Shown: positions 1 to 7,600, numbered from the stretch's first letter. The stretch: 10,989 nt of DNA from Clostridiales bacterium (GCA_031271275.1 JAISWA010000228.1:1-10989), one strand, 5' to 3'. Made by a program: numbers and translations. Notes: generated by a model from the letters alone, not told the origin.

Positions 1-203
1 TAAAATATTTTTCTATAGCCGTTCAACTTAAAAACGCACAGCCGATGTCATTCTGAGCGAAGCGAAGAATCCTTATGTTTGGCGGGGCTGACAGATCCTT
101 CGCTTCGCTCAGGATGACACCCGTTAAGTTGCGCTGCTACATATAGGCGGCGTTAAGGTTTAAACGTTCGCGCTATACACGCTACGACAACAGGAGGAAT
201 TTT
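1..203. other. Intergenic region upstream of the DegV gene
   Basis: No credible gene is seen in this stretch. It holds the inverted repeat described separately (24-131), then about 70 bases leading to the DegV start. A possible -10 box TATACA sits at 174-179. A matching -35 is poor (CGTTAA at 151-156, 17 bases away), so the promoter is only tentative. A clear Shine-Dalgarno sequence AGGAGG at 192-197 lies 6 bases before the ATG at 204. The first 20 bases are AT-rich and cannot be assigned. Confidence 0.6.
24..131. repeat. Inverted pair of dispersed GTCATTCTGAGCGAAG-type repeats
   Basis: Two copies of one repeat face each other. The plus-oriented copy is 46-72 and the reverse-oriented copy is 94-119. 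They can pair as a stem of about 26 bp with two mismatches and a loop of about 21 nt. An outer pair, CAACTTAA (24-31) and TTAAGTTG (124-131), extends the symmetry. Each copy can also fold alone into a 21-nt hairpin (50-70 and 95-115): a 5-bp stem, tandem GA opposite GA, a GC/GC clamp and a GAA triloop. Related copies lie in tandem at 4066-4210. From memory, repeats of this type are dispersed in many unrelated bacterial genomes and give rise to spurious HSERSEES peptides. No T-run follows on the plus strand, so it is not an obvious terminator for rightward transcription. Confidence 0.9.
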
Positions 204-1073
204 ATGAGCAAAATCGCCATATTAACGGACAGCAACAGCGGTATCACGCAAAGCCAGGCGGCGGGGCTGCGCGTTCATGTGCTGCCCATGCCCTTTACCA
301 TGGATGGCGAATCCTATTTCGAGGATATCAATTTGACGCAGGAAGCGTTTTATGAAAAGTTAACCGGCGGGGCGGAGATATCCACTTCGCAGCCGTCGCC
401 CGGCAGTATCATTGAGCGCTGGAACCGTTTGCTCGAGCGCCATGACGAAGTAGTACATATTCCCATGTCGAGCGGACTGAGCGCGTCTTACGAAAGCGCC
501 GCCGCCCTCGCGCGGGATTTTGACGGCCGCGTGCAAGTGGTAAACAACCGGCGCATTTCGGTCACGCTCAGGCAGAGCGCCGTCGACGCGGTGGAAATGG
601 CGGACGCGGGTTGGACCGCGAAGGAAATCAAGGCGCGGTTGGAAGAAGAAAAATACGATTCGAGCATTTATATCATGCTCAATACCCTGAAATACATCCG
701 GCAGGGCGGGCGTATCACAGCCGCGGGCGCGGCAATAGGCACGCTGCTTAACATTAAGCCGGTGCTGCAGATAAACGGCGAGAAATTGGACGCCTACGCC
801 AAAGTGCGCGGCGTGAAGCAGGGCCGCGCGACGCTGATTGACGCGGTAAAGAAGGATTTGTCCGGGCGCTTCGCGGACTTTTCCGGCCCGGAAAACTGCC
901 ACATCGCCATCGCGTACACCTACGACCGGGAGGCGGCGGCGGAGTTCAAGCGGGAAGCGGAAGCGGCGTTCCCGGGCTACGCGATACGGGTTGACCCCCT
1001 TTCCCTCAGCGTGTCCTGCCATATCGGCCCCGGCGCGTTGGCGCTTACCTGTATAAAGAAACTGAAAATATAA
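204..1073 (+). CDS. DegV family protein (fatty-acid binding)
   Basis: This is a 289-residue protein of normal DegV length. Family landmarks in order are the N-terminal ILTDSNSGI (6-14), TSQPSPGSI (61-69), SSGLSASY (89-96), the TLKYIRQGGRI segment (161-171), LLNIKPVL (181-188) and the C-terminal HIGPGALAL (273-281). In characterised members the Thr/Ser of TSQPS and the Ser of SSGLS hold the carboxylate of a bound fatty acid. Some paralogues (FakB) present it to the kinase FakA for phospholipid synthesis. No fakA is seen here, so that role is inference. The segment VVNNRRISVTLRQ (112-124) differs from the usual DS-rich, Gly-rich version, suggesting a divergent paralogue. The start is supported by AGGAGG six bases upstream. 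It lies 19 bases before malQ and is probably co-transcribed with it, although no functional link is known. Confidence 0.93.
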   Translation: MSKIAILTDSNSGITQSQAAGLRVHVLPMPFTMDGESYFEDINLTQEAFYEKLTGGAEISTSQPSPGSIIERWNRLLERHDEVVHIPMSSGLSASYESAAALARDFDGRVQVVNNRRISVTLRQSAVDAVEMADAGWTAKEIKARLEEEKYDSSIYIMLNTLKYIRQGGRITAAGAAIGTLLNIKPVLQINGEKLDAYAKVRGVKQGRATLIDAVKKDLSGRFADFSGPENCHIAIAYTYDREAAAEFKREAEAAFPGYAIRVDPLSLSVSCHIGPGALALTCIKKLKI

Positions 1074-1092
1074 AAATAGCGAGGCGAAGGTT

Positions 1093-2697
1093 ATGGAACT
1101 CATACGGTCCGGCGGGGTACTGGCGCACCCCACGTCCTTTCCGGGGCCATACGGCGTCGGCGATTTAGGAAGCGGCGCTTACGCGTTTATCGATTTCCTG
1201 CGTAAAGCCGGGCAGACGCTGTGGCAGATACTGCCGCTCAGCCCTACCAGTTACGGCGATTCGCCGTACCAAAGCTTTTCCGCGTTCGCGGGGAACCACT
1301 ACTTAATAAGCCCTGAAATGCTTATTAAAGAAGGGTACCTTGCCGAAGCGGACGCGGAGCCCTTCCCCGGCGACCCGTCCCGTATCGACTACGGCGAGGT
1401 GATTCCCCATAAGATGGCGATATACCGGAAGGCTTACGCGTCTTTCAAGCAAAAGGCGAAAAACAAAAACCTCTTTACCCGTTGGTGCGGGCAAAACAAG
1501 GACTGGTTGGAAAGCTACGCGCTCTTTGTGGCGATCAAGCAGCATTACATTGACGAGCGACGGGACCTTCCCGACCCGGCTGAACTGGAGAAATACCGGG
1601 CGGAAAACGCCGCCTACCTGACCGGCGACCAAATAAACGATTTTTACTACGGCGCGGTTTGGAACAGTTGGCAGGAACCCCTCGCCCGTCACGAACCCGC
1701 GGCGGTCAGGGAAATGGCGAAGCGACTGAGCGACGAAATCGACTTCCACAAGTTTTTGCAGTACGAATTTTTCCGGGAATGGCGGCTGCTCAAGGAATAC
1801 GCCAACGAAAACGGAATCGGCGTAGTAGGGGACATCCCCATCTTCGTCGCCATGGACTCGGCGGACGTTTGGGCAGAGCCGGGGCTGTATCACTTGGACG
1901 AATACGGGCGGCCGAAAGAAGTCGCGGGCGTGCCGCCGGATTATTTCAGCGAGACGGGGCAGCTTTGGGGCAACCCGCTGTACCACTGGGAAGCCCATAA
2001 AAAAAGCGGCTACGAATGGTGGATAAAGCGCGTCGCTTCCGTATTAAAAACAGTAGACGCGGTGCGCATCGACCATTTCCGCGGGTTCGAGGCGTACTGG
2101 GCGGTGCCCTACGGGGAAAAAACCGCCGTCAACGGCAAATGGAAAAAAGGCCCCGGGAAGGATTTGTTCGACGCCATGAAGAAAAAGCTCGGCGAGCTTC
2201 CCATCATCGCGGAAGACTTGGGCGTTATAACGGAAAAAGTAAACAGGCTGCGCAAAGGGTTGAAGCTTCCGGGGATGCGGGTGCTGCATTTCGCTTTTTC
2301 GCCGGACGGGAAGAACGCGTTTATGCCCCATAACATCGACGACACAGACACCGTCATTTACACGGGTACCCACGACAACGACACCACCGTCGGTTGGTAC
2401 GCCGCCGCCCCCGAAGCGGAAAGGGATTACCTGCGCCGGTACCTTAACGTTTCCGGCGAGGATGTCGCCTGGGATTTGATACGGCTCGCGTACTCGTCCA
2501 CCGCGAAGTACGCGGTGGTCCCCGTACAGGACGTGCTTAACCTTGGAACGGAGCACCGCATGAATTACCCGGGGGAACCCTCCGGCAACTGGCAGTTCCG
2601 GTATACGGCCGGAATGCTGACGGAGGAACATGCGGAAAGACTGGCGTATTTGTCGCAGCTATATAATAGAAAACCGGCGAACGCCATCCTCCAGTAA
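1093..2697 (+). CDS. malQ: 4-alpha-glucanotransferase (amylomaltase), GH77
   Basis: This 534-residue enzyme transfers alpha-1,4-glucan segments between maltooligosaccharides in cytoplasmic maltodextrin and glycogen metabolism. The whole GH77 family is recognisable. The N-terminal block runs from HPTSFPGPYGVGDLG (12-26) through WQILPLSPTSYGDSPYQ (44-60). The nucleophile is Asp327 in RIDHFRG, the acid/base is Glu374 in IIAEDLG, and the third carboxylate is Asp428 in GTHDND. The C-terminal RMNYPGEPSGNW (489-500) corresponds to the usual RMNTPGTASGNW. Length is typical for short bacterial MalQ, and all catalytic residues are present, so it should be active. A GAGG at 1081-1084 lies 8 bases before the ATG. 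No malP, glgP or maltose transporter is visible next to it. Its stop codon directly abuts the stop of the convergent MATE gene, so no dedicated terminator fits between them. Confidence 0.97.
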   Translation: MELIRSGGVLAHPTSFPGPYGVGDLGSGAYAFIDFLRKAGQTLWQILPLSPTSYGDSPYQSFSAFAGNHYLISPEMLIKEGYLAEADAEPFPGDPSRIDYGEVIPHKMAIYRKAYASFKQKAKNKNLFTRWCGQNKDWLESYALFVAIKQHYIDERRDLPDPAELEKYRAENAAYLTGDQINDFYYGAVWNSWQEPLARHEPAAVREMAKRLSDEIDFHKFLQYEFFREWRLLKEYANENGIGVVGDIPIFVAMDSADVWAEPGLYHLDEYGRPKEVAGVPPDYFSETGQLWGNPLYHWEAHKKSGYEWWIKRVASVLKTVDAVRIDHFRGFEAYWAVPYGEKTAVNGKWKKGPGKDLFDAMKKKLGELPIIAEDLGVITEKVNRLRKGLKLPGMRVLHFAFSPDGKNAFMPHNIDDTDTVIYTGTHDNDTTVGWYAAAPEAERDYLRRYLNVSGEDVAWDLIRLAYSSTAKYAVVPVQDVLNLGTEHRMNYPGEPSGNWQFRYTAGMLTEEHAERLAYLSQLYNRKPANAILQ

Positions 2698-4044
2698 CTA
2701 TGCCCTGACCGAAACCTTCCCTGCCCACAGCCGCTTTTTGTAATAGACAAAGCTCGCGAGGGAAGTGATACCCCACCCGACGGGTATGGACCAGGCGAGC
2801 GCCTCCGGCCCCATACCGGCGTAACGCACCAACAGATGCGCGGCAACGGAGCGTATGGTTAAGCTTATCACCGGGAACGCCATCGCGATTACCGCGTCGC
2901 CAACCCCGCGGAAGAACCCGTTAAACGCGAACAGGGACGCGAACAGGAAATAGAACGCCACCAGAATATTCAGGTATTCCAACCCGACGCGCAAAATTTC
3001 CGCGGTGTCAGCGTCATTTTGGTTAAGGAACAGCTTCACAATCGAAGGGTTAAAGATAAACAGTAAGCCGGAAATACAAAGGGCAAGCGCGGTCATGATG
3101 ACAAATGCCGAGCGCAGCCCTTTTTTCGCGCGGTCTTCCTGATTGGCGCCCATGTTTTGCGCGACGAAGGTGGAAAGCGCCATGCTTACGCTGCTGACGG
3201 GCATGATGGCGAGTTGGTCTATTTTTGCCGCGGCGGTGATTCCGGCAATCGCGGCGGGGCCGAAGGCATTGATCAGCCGCGTAATGGTCAGGCTTGCGAG
3301 GCTTACGATGGAAAGTTGAAAAGCGGCGGGCAATCCGTATTTTAAAATGGAAACAAAGAGCGATTTGTCAAAACCGAGCTTTTTTATATGAAGCAGGGGA
3401 ACGCGAAACCGCGCGTACAGGAAGCACAGCACGGCGGAAACGCACTGGGCGATTACCGTGGCGATTGCCACCCCGAACACGCCCATATTAAATTGTATGA
3501 CGAAAAGCAAATCCAACCCCGTGTTTAAAACGGTGCAGCAGATTAAAATAAACAGCGGCCCCCGGGAATCGCCCAACGCGCGCAGGTACGCGGTGTACAT
3601 GTTGTAAAAAATCGGGAACAGCATTCCCGCCATTAACACGCGCATGTACAGCGCCGCGTCGCCTGAAATTTCCGGGTCGGTGTTTAAAAGGCGCAGAATG
3701 AGCGGGGCGAACACCACGCCGATTACGGAAACCCCCACCGAAAAAACCGCGAGGAATATAACGCTGGTAGCGACCGTGCGTTCCAACCGGTCGGGCTGTT
3801 TCGCCCCGTAGAACTGGGAAATCAGCACCGAAGCGCCCGTGGTCAGCCCTATCAGCGCGGCAATCAGGAATTGCAGTACGTTCATCGCCACCCCCACGGA
3901 AGCGAGCGCGGTTCCGCTGACAAACCGCCCGACTACCACGGCATCCACCATGCTGTACAGTTGTTGAAACACATTGCCGATCAGCATGGGTATGGAGAAT
4001 AAAATGATTTGCCTGGTAATGTTTCCGCGGGTGAAGTCTTTCAA
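2698..4044 (-). CDS. MATE family efflux transporter
   Basis: This is an inner-membrane multidrug/toxic-compound extrusion protein of about 448 residues with a hydrophobicity pattern consistent with 12 membrane helices. The N-terminal FTRGNITRQIILFSIPMLIG followed by FQQLYSMVDAVVVGRF is the classic opening of MATE transporters. The first MatE repeat continues with ASVGVAMN and GASVLISQFYGAK. The second repeat begins near GLPAAFQLSIVSLASL and contains MALSTFVAQNMGA. Family members export cationic compounds in exchange for Na+ or H+; the substrate here cannot be read from sequence. I place the start at the TTG at 4044-4042, because AGAGGTG lies 8 bases upstream and homologues begin with MKDFT-like residues. 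A longer frame from a TTG at 4080 would start inside the repeat tract. It follows the glycosylase on the same strand after 166 bases of repeats, so co-transcription is possible but uncertain. Confidence 0.93.
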   Translation of the reverse strand: MKDFTRGNITRQIILFSIPMLIGNVFQQLYSMVDAVVVGRFVSGTALASVGVAMNVLQFLIAALIGLTTGASVLISQFYGAKQPDRLERTVATSVIFLAVFSVGVSVIGVVFAPLILRLLNTDPEISGDAALYMRVLMAGMLFPIFYNMYTAYLRALGDSRGPLFILICCTVLNTGLDLLFVIQFNMGVFGVAIATVIAQCVSAVLCFLYARFRVPLLHIKKLGFDKSLFVSILKYGLPAAFQLSIVSLASLTITRLINAFGPAAIAGITAAAKIDQLAIMPVSSVSMALSTFVAQNMGANQEDRAKKGLRSAFVIMTALALCISGLLFIFNPSIVKLFLNQNDADTAEILRVGLEYLNILVAFYFLFASLFAFNGFFRGVGDAVIAMAFPVISLTIRSVAAHLLVRYAGMGPEALAWSIPVGWGITSLASFVYYKKRLWAGKVSVRA

Positions 4045-4052
4045 AAAAGCAG

Positions 4053-4059
4053 CACCTCT
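4053..4059 (-). promoter_or_regulatory. Ribosome binding site that fixes the MATE start
   Basis: On the minus strand the sequence reads AGAGGTG, then 8 bases, then TTG at 4044. The alternative upstream TTG at 4080 has no purine-rich site in front of it and lies within repeat DNA. The downstream TTG is therefore the better start. Confidence 0.65.
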
Positions 4060-4061
4060 GT

Positions 4062-4210
4062 CAACGTCATTCTGAACCAACCAACGTCATTCTGAACGCA
4101 GTGAAGAATCTTCGATATCAACAATGTCATTCTGAACGAACAACGTCATTCTGAACGAAGTGAAGAATCCTCGATACCAACAACGTCATTCTGAACGAAG
4201 TGAAGAATCC
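4062..4210. repeat. Tandem tract of GTCATTCTGAAC repeats, 60-bp higher-order unit
   Basis: The core GTCATTCTGAAC begins at 4066, 4086, 4126, 4145 and 4185. The spacings are 20, 40, 19 and 40, so the tract is a roughly 60-bp unit (one short plus one long copy) duplicated in tandem, ending with a further long copy. The long copies (4086, 4145, 4185) continue into GAAGAATC and can fold into the same 21-nt hairpin as the copies near 46-119. The short copies stop after the core. All five copies have the same orientation. The tract fills the whole gap between the glycosylase stop and the MATE ribosome binding site, and the glycosylase TAA stop lies in the repeat's CCTTA tail. It is not CRISPR: the DNA between cores is itself repeated. 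Confidence 0.93.
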
Positions 4211-5044
4211 TTAGTCACTTGTTCTGTTCCTTATATAATGAAACAAAAACTGCTGCGCAATCCCCGCGACTTCCGCCCATTCCGCGGGGAAACCTTCGGG
4301 ATAATACGCCCGCATTACCCGCTTCATCCATACGTCGAGCGGAAAGCGCTCAACGCGGCCGAAGCCGTAAAGCAGTACGCACTCGGCGACTTTTATCCCC
4401 ACGCCGTGCACCCGCAAAAGCTGCTTACAAATTTCTTCCGAAGGTAACGCAAAAAAGGCGGGCAAGTCAAGCCGCCCGTCACATACGCGCCGCGCCGCGT
4501 CCAACAGATAAGCGGAGCGGTAGCCGCACCTTAACGGCGCGAGGTCGTCTTCCGACAAAACCGCGAGGCGTTCCGGGGAGGGGAACGCAAACCCTTCGCC
4601 GGGCAGCGCCGCGCCGAAGTTTTCGCAGAGCCGCGCGACAATTCCCTTTATACGCGCGATATGGTTGTTCTGGCTGAGTATAAAGGTAATCAGCGTCTCC
4701 CACGGTTCCTGACGCATAACCCGTAAACCGGGGGAAAACGCCAACGCCTTCCGCATGGTTTCATCCAAGGAAAAAAGGCGGTGCAGTGCCCCGTAATCCC
4801 GTTCCAGGTCGAAATAGCTTTTCCAGACCGTTTCAAACGCGGGAAGGCTCATGTTTCTCAATACAAGCGCGTCGCCGGATAGATACACTTCCAACCGCCG
4901 CCCGCGGGCGACGCCGCTGTAAACGCCGTTTGCGCCGCTCCATCGGAAACATTGGCCGCAGTTTAAAATATTTTCAAGTGAAAAACGCTTGAGACCGGTA
5001 AGCACGATATCCTGCCCGGCAGGCTCGGCGCTTTTATAATCCAT
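4211..5044 (-). CDS. 8-oxoguanine DNA glycosylase/lyase, OGG1 type
   Basis: This 277-residue HhH-GPD-superfamily base-excision repair enzyme should remove oxidised guanine opposite cytosine and nick the strand by its lyase activity. The N-terminal OGG domain has LENILNCGQCFRW (23-35), matching the GQxFRW motif that forms part of the 8-oxoG pocket in OGG1. SQNNHIARI (124-132) opens the HhH-GPD domain. The helix-hairpin-helix VHGVGIKVAEC (212-222) carries the catalytic lysine Lys218. The catalytic aspartate is Asp237 in FPLDVW. Both catalytic residues are present, so activity is expected. The ATG lies 12 bases after the kinase stop, with only weak GGAA-type ribosome-binding sequence, suggesting translational coupling to the kinase. 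Placement behind a sensor kinase and chemoreceptor is unusual for a repair gene. A related HhH glycosylase (AlkA-like) is less likely because of the GQCFRW motif. Confidence 0.92.
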   Translation of the reverse strand: MDYKSAEPAGQDIVLTGLKRFSLENILNCGQCFRWSGANGVYSGVARGRRLEVYLSGDALVLRNMSLPAFETVWKSYFDLERDYGALHRLFSLDETMRKALAFSPGLRVMRQEPWETLITFILSQNNHIARIKGIVARLCENFGAALPGEGFAFPSPERLAVLSEDDLAPLRCGYRSAYLLDAARRVCDGRLDLPAFFALPSEEICKQLLRVHGVGIKVAECVLLYGFGRVERFPLDVWMKRVMRAYYPEGFPAEWAEVAGIAQQFLFHYIRNRTSD

Positions 5045-5056
5045 ATTCCGTTCCGC

Positions 5057-7588
5057 TTAAGAAGCGGCTAAGTACCTCGTCATCAGGTTGATCAAATCCT
5101 CCATATCCAACGGTTTGCCGATATGGTCGTTCATCCCCGACGCCAAACACCGCTCCACGTCTTCCTTAAACACGTTGGCGGTCATGGCGATAATGGGGAT
5201 GGTCTTTGCGTTGGGCACGTTCAGCGAGCGTATCTGCCGGGTAGCGTCATACCCGTCCATTTCCGGCATTTGCACGTCCATAAAAATCAAATCGTATTTT
5301 TCCGGTCCCCGGCGGAACATGTTAACGGCTTCCAGACCGTTCTCCGCGCAGTCGATGCTTATCCCGGTCGGCTCCAACAGCGAAATGACAATTTCCCGGT
5401 TAATCTCGATATCCTCCGCGAACAGTACGTTGCGCCCGGCGAAGATACCGCCGATGTCCATGGCCGTTTCCTTCTCTTTTTCGTTGGCGATTCCGATACA
5501 CTCGTTTATCACGTCGGCAATAGCCGACGGGAAAAGGGGCTTAAGCAGGAACTTGTCCACGCCGGCTTTCCGCGCTTCATCCTCCACCGCGCTTAAATCG
5601 GCGGAGGATATCATAATGACAATGGACTTTTCAGGGTCCTTTTCCCGCGCCCTTATTTCTTTCGTAAGCTCAATGCCGTTGATGCCCGGCATTTTTAAGT
5701 CCACGAAATAAATATTATACGCGCCGCCCTCGTCCACCAAATTGAGCGCGCCTTTCGCGTCCTCCGCCACCTCGCAGTTCGCGCCGAAGCCTTTTACGAT
5801 TTCCTGAAAATACTCTAAAATATTTACGTCGTCGTCCACGGTGAGGATGCGGATATTGCCCCAGTTGACGCCGCGCTCGGCAAAGCCGTACTTGGTGTCG
5901 TCCCCTTTTGACACTTTGAGGGTAAACGTAAAAGTGGAGCCCTGCCCCAACGCCGACTTTACTTCAATCGTGCCGCCCATCAGCTCCACGATTTTTTTGG
6001 AAATGGAAAGCCCCAACCCGGTGCCCCCGTATTTGCGCGTGGTAGAGGATTCCGCCTGCTCGAACGCGTCGAACAAACGGATTTGCTGTTCCGGGCTTAG
6101 CCCGATGCCGGTGTCGGACACTTCCACCTGAATGTTGTAAATGCCGTATTCTTCCCCCAACAGGCGGGTCTTTAAGCTGACGGAACCTTCCTCCGGCGTA
6201 AATTTTACGGCGTTGCTCAACAGGTTGGTAATAACCTGCGCAAAGCGCTGGTCGTCGGCGTATAAGATGGCGGGAATCCTTTTATCGAGATAAACGGTCA
6301 TTTTCTGGCGCTTTTCGTCAAGGCGGAACGTGATTACGCTTACCACCTGCTGCAGCATTTTTTCAAAATTAAAGTCCGTAGGGGAAAGCGCTATTTTATT
6401 CGCTTCAATTTTTGAAATATCCAGAATATCGTTAATTACGCCGAGCAGGTGGCGGGAAGCGTCGTCGATTTTCGCGAAGCAATAATCCTTTCGTTCCGTG
6501 GTGCCGGAGGTCTTGCCGATGGCGGTCATTCCCACAATGGCGTTGATGGGCGTGCGTATTTCATGGCTCATATTGGCGAGGAATACGCTTTTCTGTTGGT
6601 TTTCCTCGTTCGCCTTTACCCGCGCCTTGTCCAAACGCACCTGTATGCCCATCAGTATAGCCGCAAGCGTTAAAGCTATCCCGCTGAGTATGAACGCCAT
6701 GTTGGTTATGCTGCTGTAATATTTGTTCCTCGGCGTAACCAACCCTAACGTCCACCCGTTTTTAAGGGGGCGCAAAAAAACCACGGCTTCCTCGCCCGTA
6801 TAGGAAACTACGGATTGCTCGGTGACCTTTTCCCCCCGCAGTATTTCACCGGCGTATTGGGAAATGGGTATGGCGGGGTCGCTGCTGCTTATCCCCATAA
6901 AATCGGGGTTCGGGTGGAACAGCACCCGGCCGTCCTGCCCGATAATCATCCCGTAACCGTCTTGGCTCCACGCCGTTTCCACCACGCTTGACCCTATATG
7001 GTCTATGTTAGCGTTTAAGCAGACAATCCCTATTCGTTTTCCGCTCTCGTCAAAAATACATTTGGCGTAGATATAGGAAGTCTCGTTGTCGGCGCTGACA
7101 AAAGGCGTGGTTTCAATCAATCCGCCGTCAGCCTCTATGGCGCGGCGGTACCAGTCCTGCTCCTCCGGTTTATAATCCGCCGGAATATTAAAATTTTCCC
7201 CGCCCAATAAAACGGGGGTATTTTCCCCGAAGGAAAAATACCCCCAAAAATCATGTACTCCAAAGGCGCCCAAACTGTCCAGCGCCACAAAACGCGAAAC
7301 GTTTAAAATATATTCCTCAATTTCTCCGGCGCTGTCCCCGTTAAGCATCCTTACGCGCGTTTCCTCGGCAAAACCCTCTATAAGCGACTCAAACCCGATC
7401 GTTGAGTCGGAAATCCTGTCTTCCGTAAAATCCAACACCGCGTTCATGTTGCGCTCCAAGTTTTCACGCACCGTCAGGCTCAAAAACCAATAGCTCAGCA
7501 CGGTCATTAAAACGAAGGTAAACGCGGTGAACAAAAGCTCTATGAGCAGCGGCCGGTTCGACTTTATCAGGGTTTTTAAGAAACGCAT
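5057..7588 (-). CDS. Cache-domain hybrid histidine kinase with two receiver domains
   Basis: This is an 843-residue membrane sensor. Membrane helix 1 is at about 13-39, and an extracytoplasmic double-Cache domain spans about 40-290 with the signature DWYRRA (145-150). Membrane helix 2 is at about 296-316. A HisKA domain follows with phosphorylated His342 in MSHEIRTP. The ATPase domain has an N box (Asn455/Asn459 in NLLSNAVKF), a DTGIG G1 box (492-496) and a GGTGLGLSI G2 box (521-529). The first receiver (about 579-700) has acidic residues 585-587, phosphoacceptor Asp630, Ser661/662 and Lys683. The second (about 719-840) has acidic residues 725-726, phosphoacceptor Asp771, Thr803 and Lys825. 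All catalytic residues are intact. There is no HAMP, no Hpt and no DNA-binding output, so an outside Hpt or receiver-mediated interaction is needed. The ATG is supported by AGGAAG eight bases upstream; that site overlaps the stop codon of the preceding chemoreceptor, suggesting coupling. Confidence 0.95.
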   Translation of the reverse strand: MRFLKTLIKSNRPLLIELLFTAFTFVLMTVLSYWFLSLTVRENLERNMNAVLDFTEDRISDSTIGFESLIEGFAEETRVRMLNGDSAGEIEEYILNVSRFVALDSLGAFGVHDFWGYFSFGENTPVLLGGENFNIPADYKPEEQDWYRRAIEADGGLIETTPFVSADNETSYIYAKCIFDESGKRIGIVCLNANIDHIGSSVVETAWSQDGYGMIIGQDGRVLFHPNPDFMGISSSDPAIPISQYAGEILRGEKVTEQSVVSYTGEEAVVFLRPLKNGWTLGLVTPRNKYYSSITNMAFILSGIALTLAAILMGIQVRLDKARVKANEENQQKSVFLANMSHEIRTPINAIVGMTAIGKTSGTTERKDYCFAKIDDASRHLLGVINDILDISKIEANKIALSPTDFNFEKMLQQVVSVITFRLDEKRQKMTVYLDKRIPAILYADDQRFAQVITNLLSNAVKFTPEEGSVSLKTRLLGEEYGIYNIQVEVSDTGIGLSPEQQIRLFDAFEQAESSTTRKYGGTGLGLSISKKIVELMGGTIEVKSALGQGSTFTFTLKVSKGDDTKYGFAERGVNWGNIRILTVDDDVNILEYFQEIVKGFGANCEVAEDAKGALNLVDEGGAYNIYFVDLKMPGINGIELTKEIRAREKDPEKSIVIMISSADLSAVEDEARKAGVDKFLLKPLFPSAIADVINECIGIANEKEKETAMDIGGIFAGRNVLFAEDIEINREIVISLLEPTGISIDCAENGLEAVNMFRRGPEKYDLIFMDVQMPEMDGYDATRQIRSLNVPNAKTIPIIAMTANVFKEDVERCLASGMNDHIGKPLDMEDLINLMTRYLAAS

Positions 7589-7600
7589 TGCGCAATCTTC

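Noticed and set aside
46..119. Intrinsic terminator upstream of the DegV gene
   Set aside because: The stem is strong but no T-run follows on the plus strand. On the minus strand a short T-run is about 10 bases away, behind non-paired sequence, so a terminator is not supported.
4045..4080. Extended N-terminus of the MATE protein from a TTG at 4080
   Set aside because: The extra 12 residues are encoded partly by repeat DNA and lack a ribosome binding site, while the TTG at 4044 has AGAGGTG 8 bases upstream and matches the family's usual start.
4066..4210. CRISPR-like array
   Set aside because: Spacing alternates 20 and 40 bases, the DNA between cores is itself repeated, and copies of the same repeat occur elsewhere in inverted orientation. 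No cas genes are present.
4160..4447. Small plus-strand ORF with RHSERSEESL near its start
   Set aside because: The peptide is a translation of the dispersed repeat, and the rest runs antisense through the glycosylase gene. It has no independent start signal.
5088..5711. Long plus-strand ORFs opposite the hybrid kinase and the chemoreceptor (also 7929-8423, 8622-8951, 9006-9374)
   Set aside because: They are shadows of high-quality coding sequence on the minus strand, with no recognisable domains and no ribosome binding sites.
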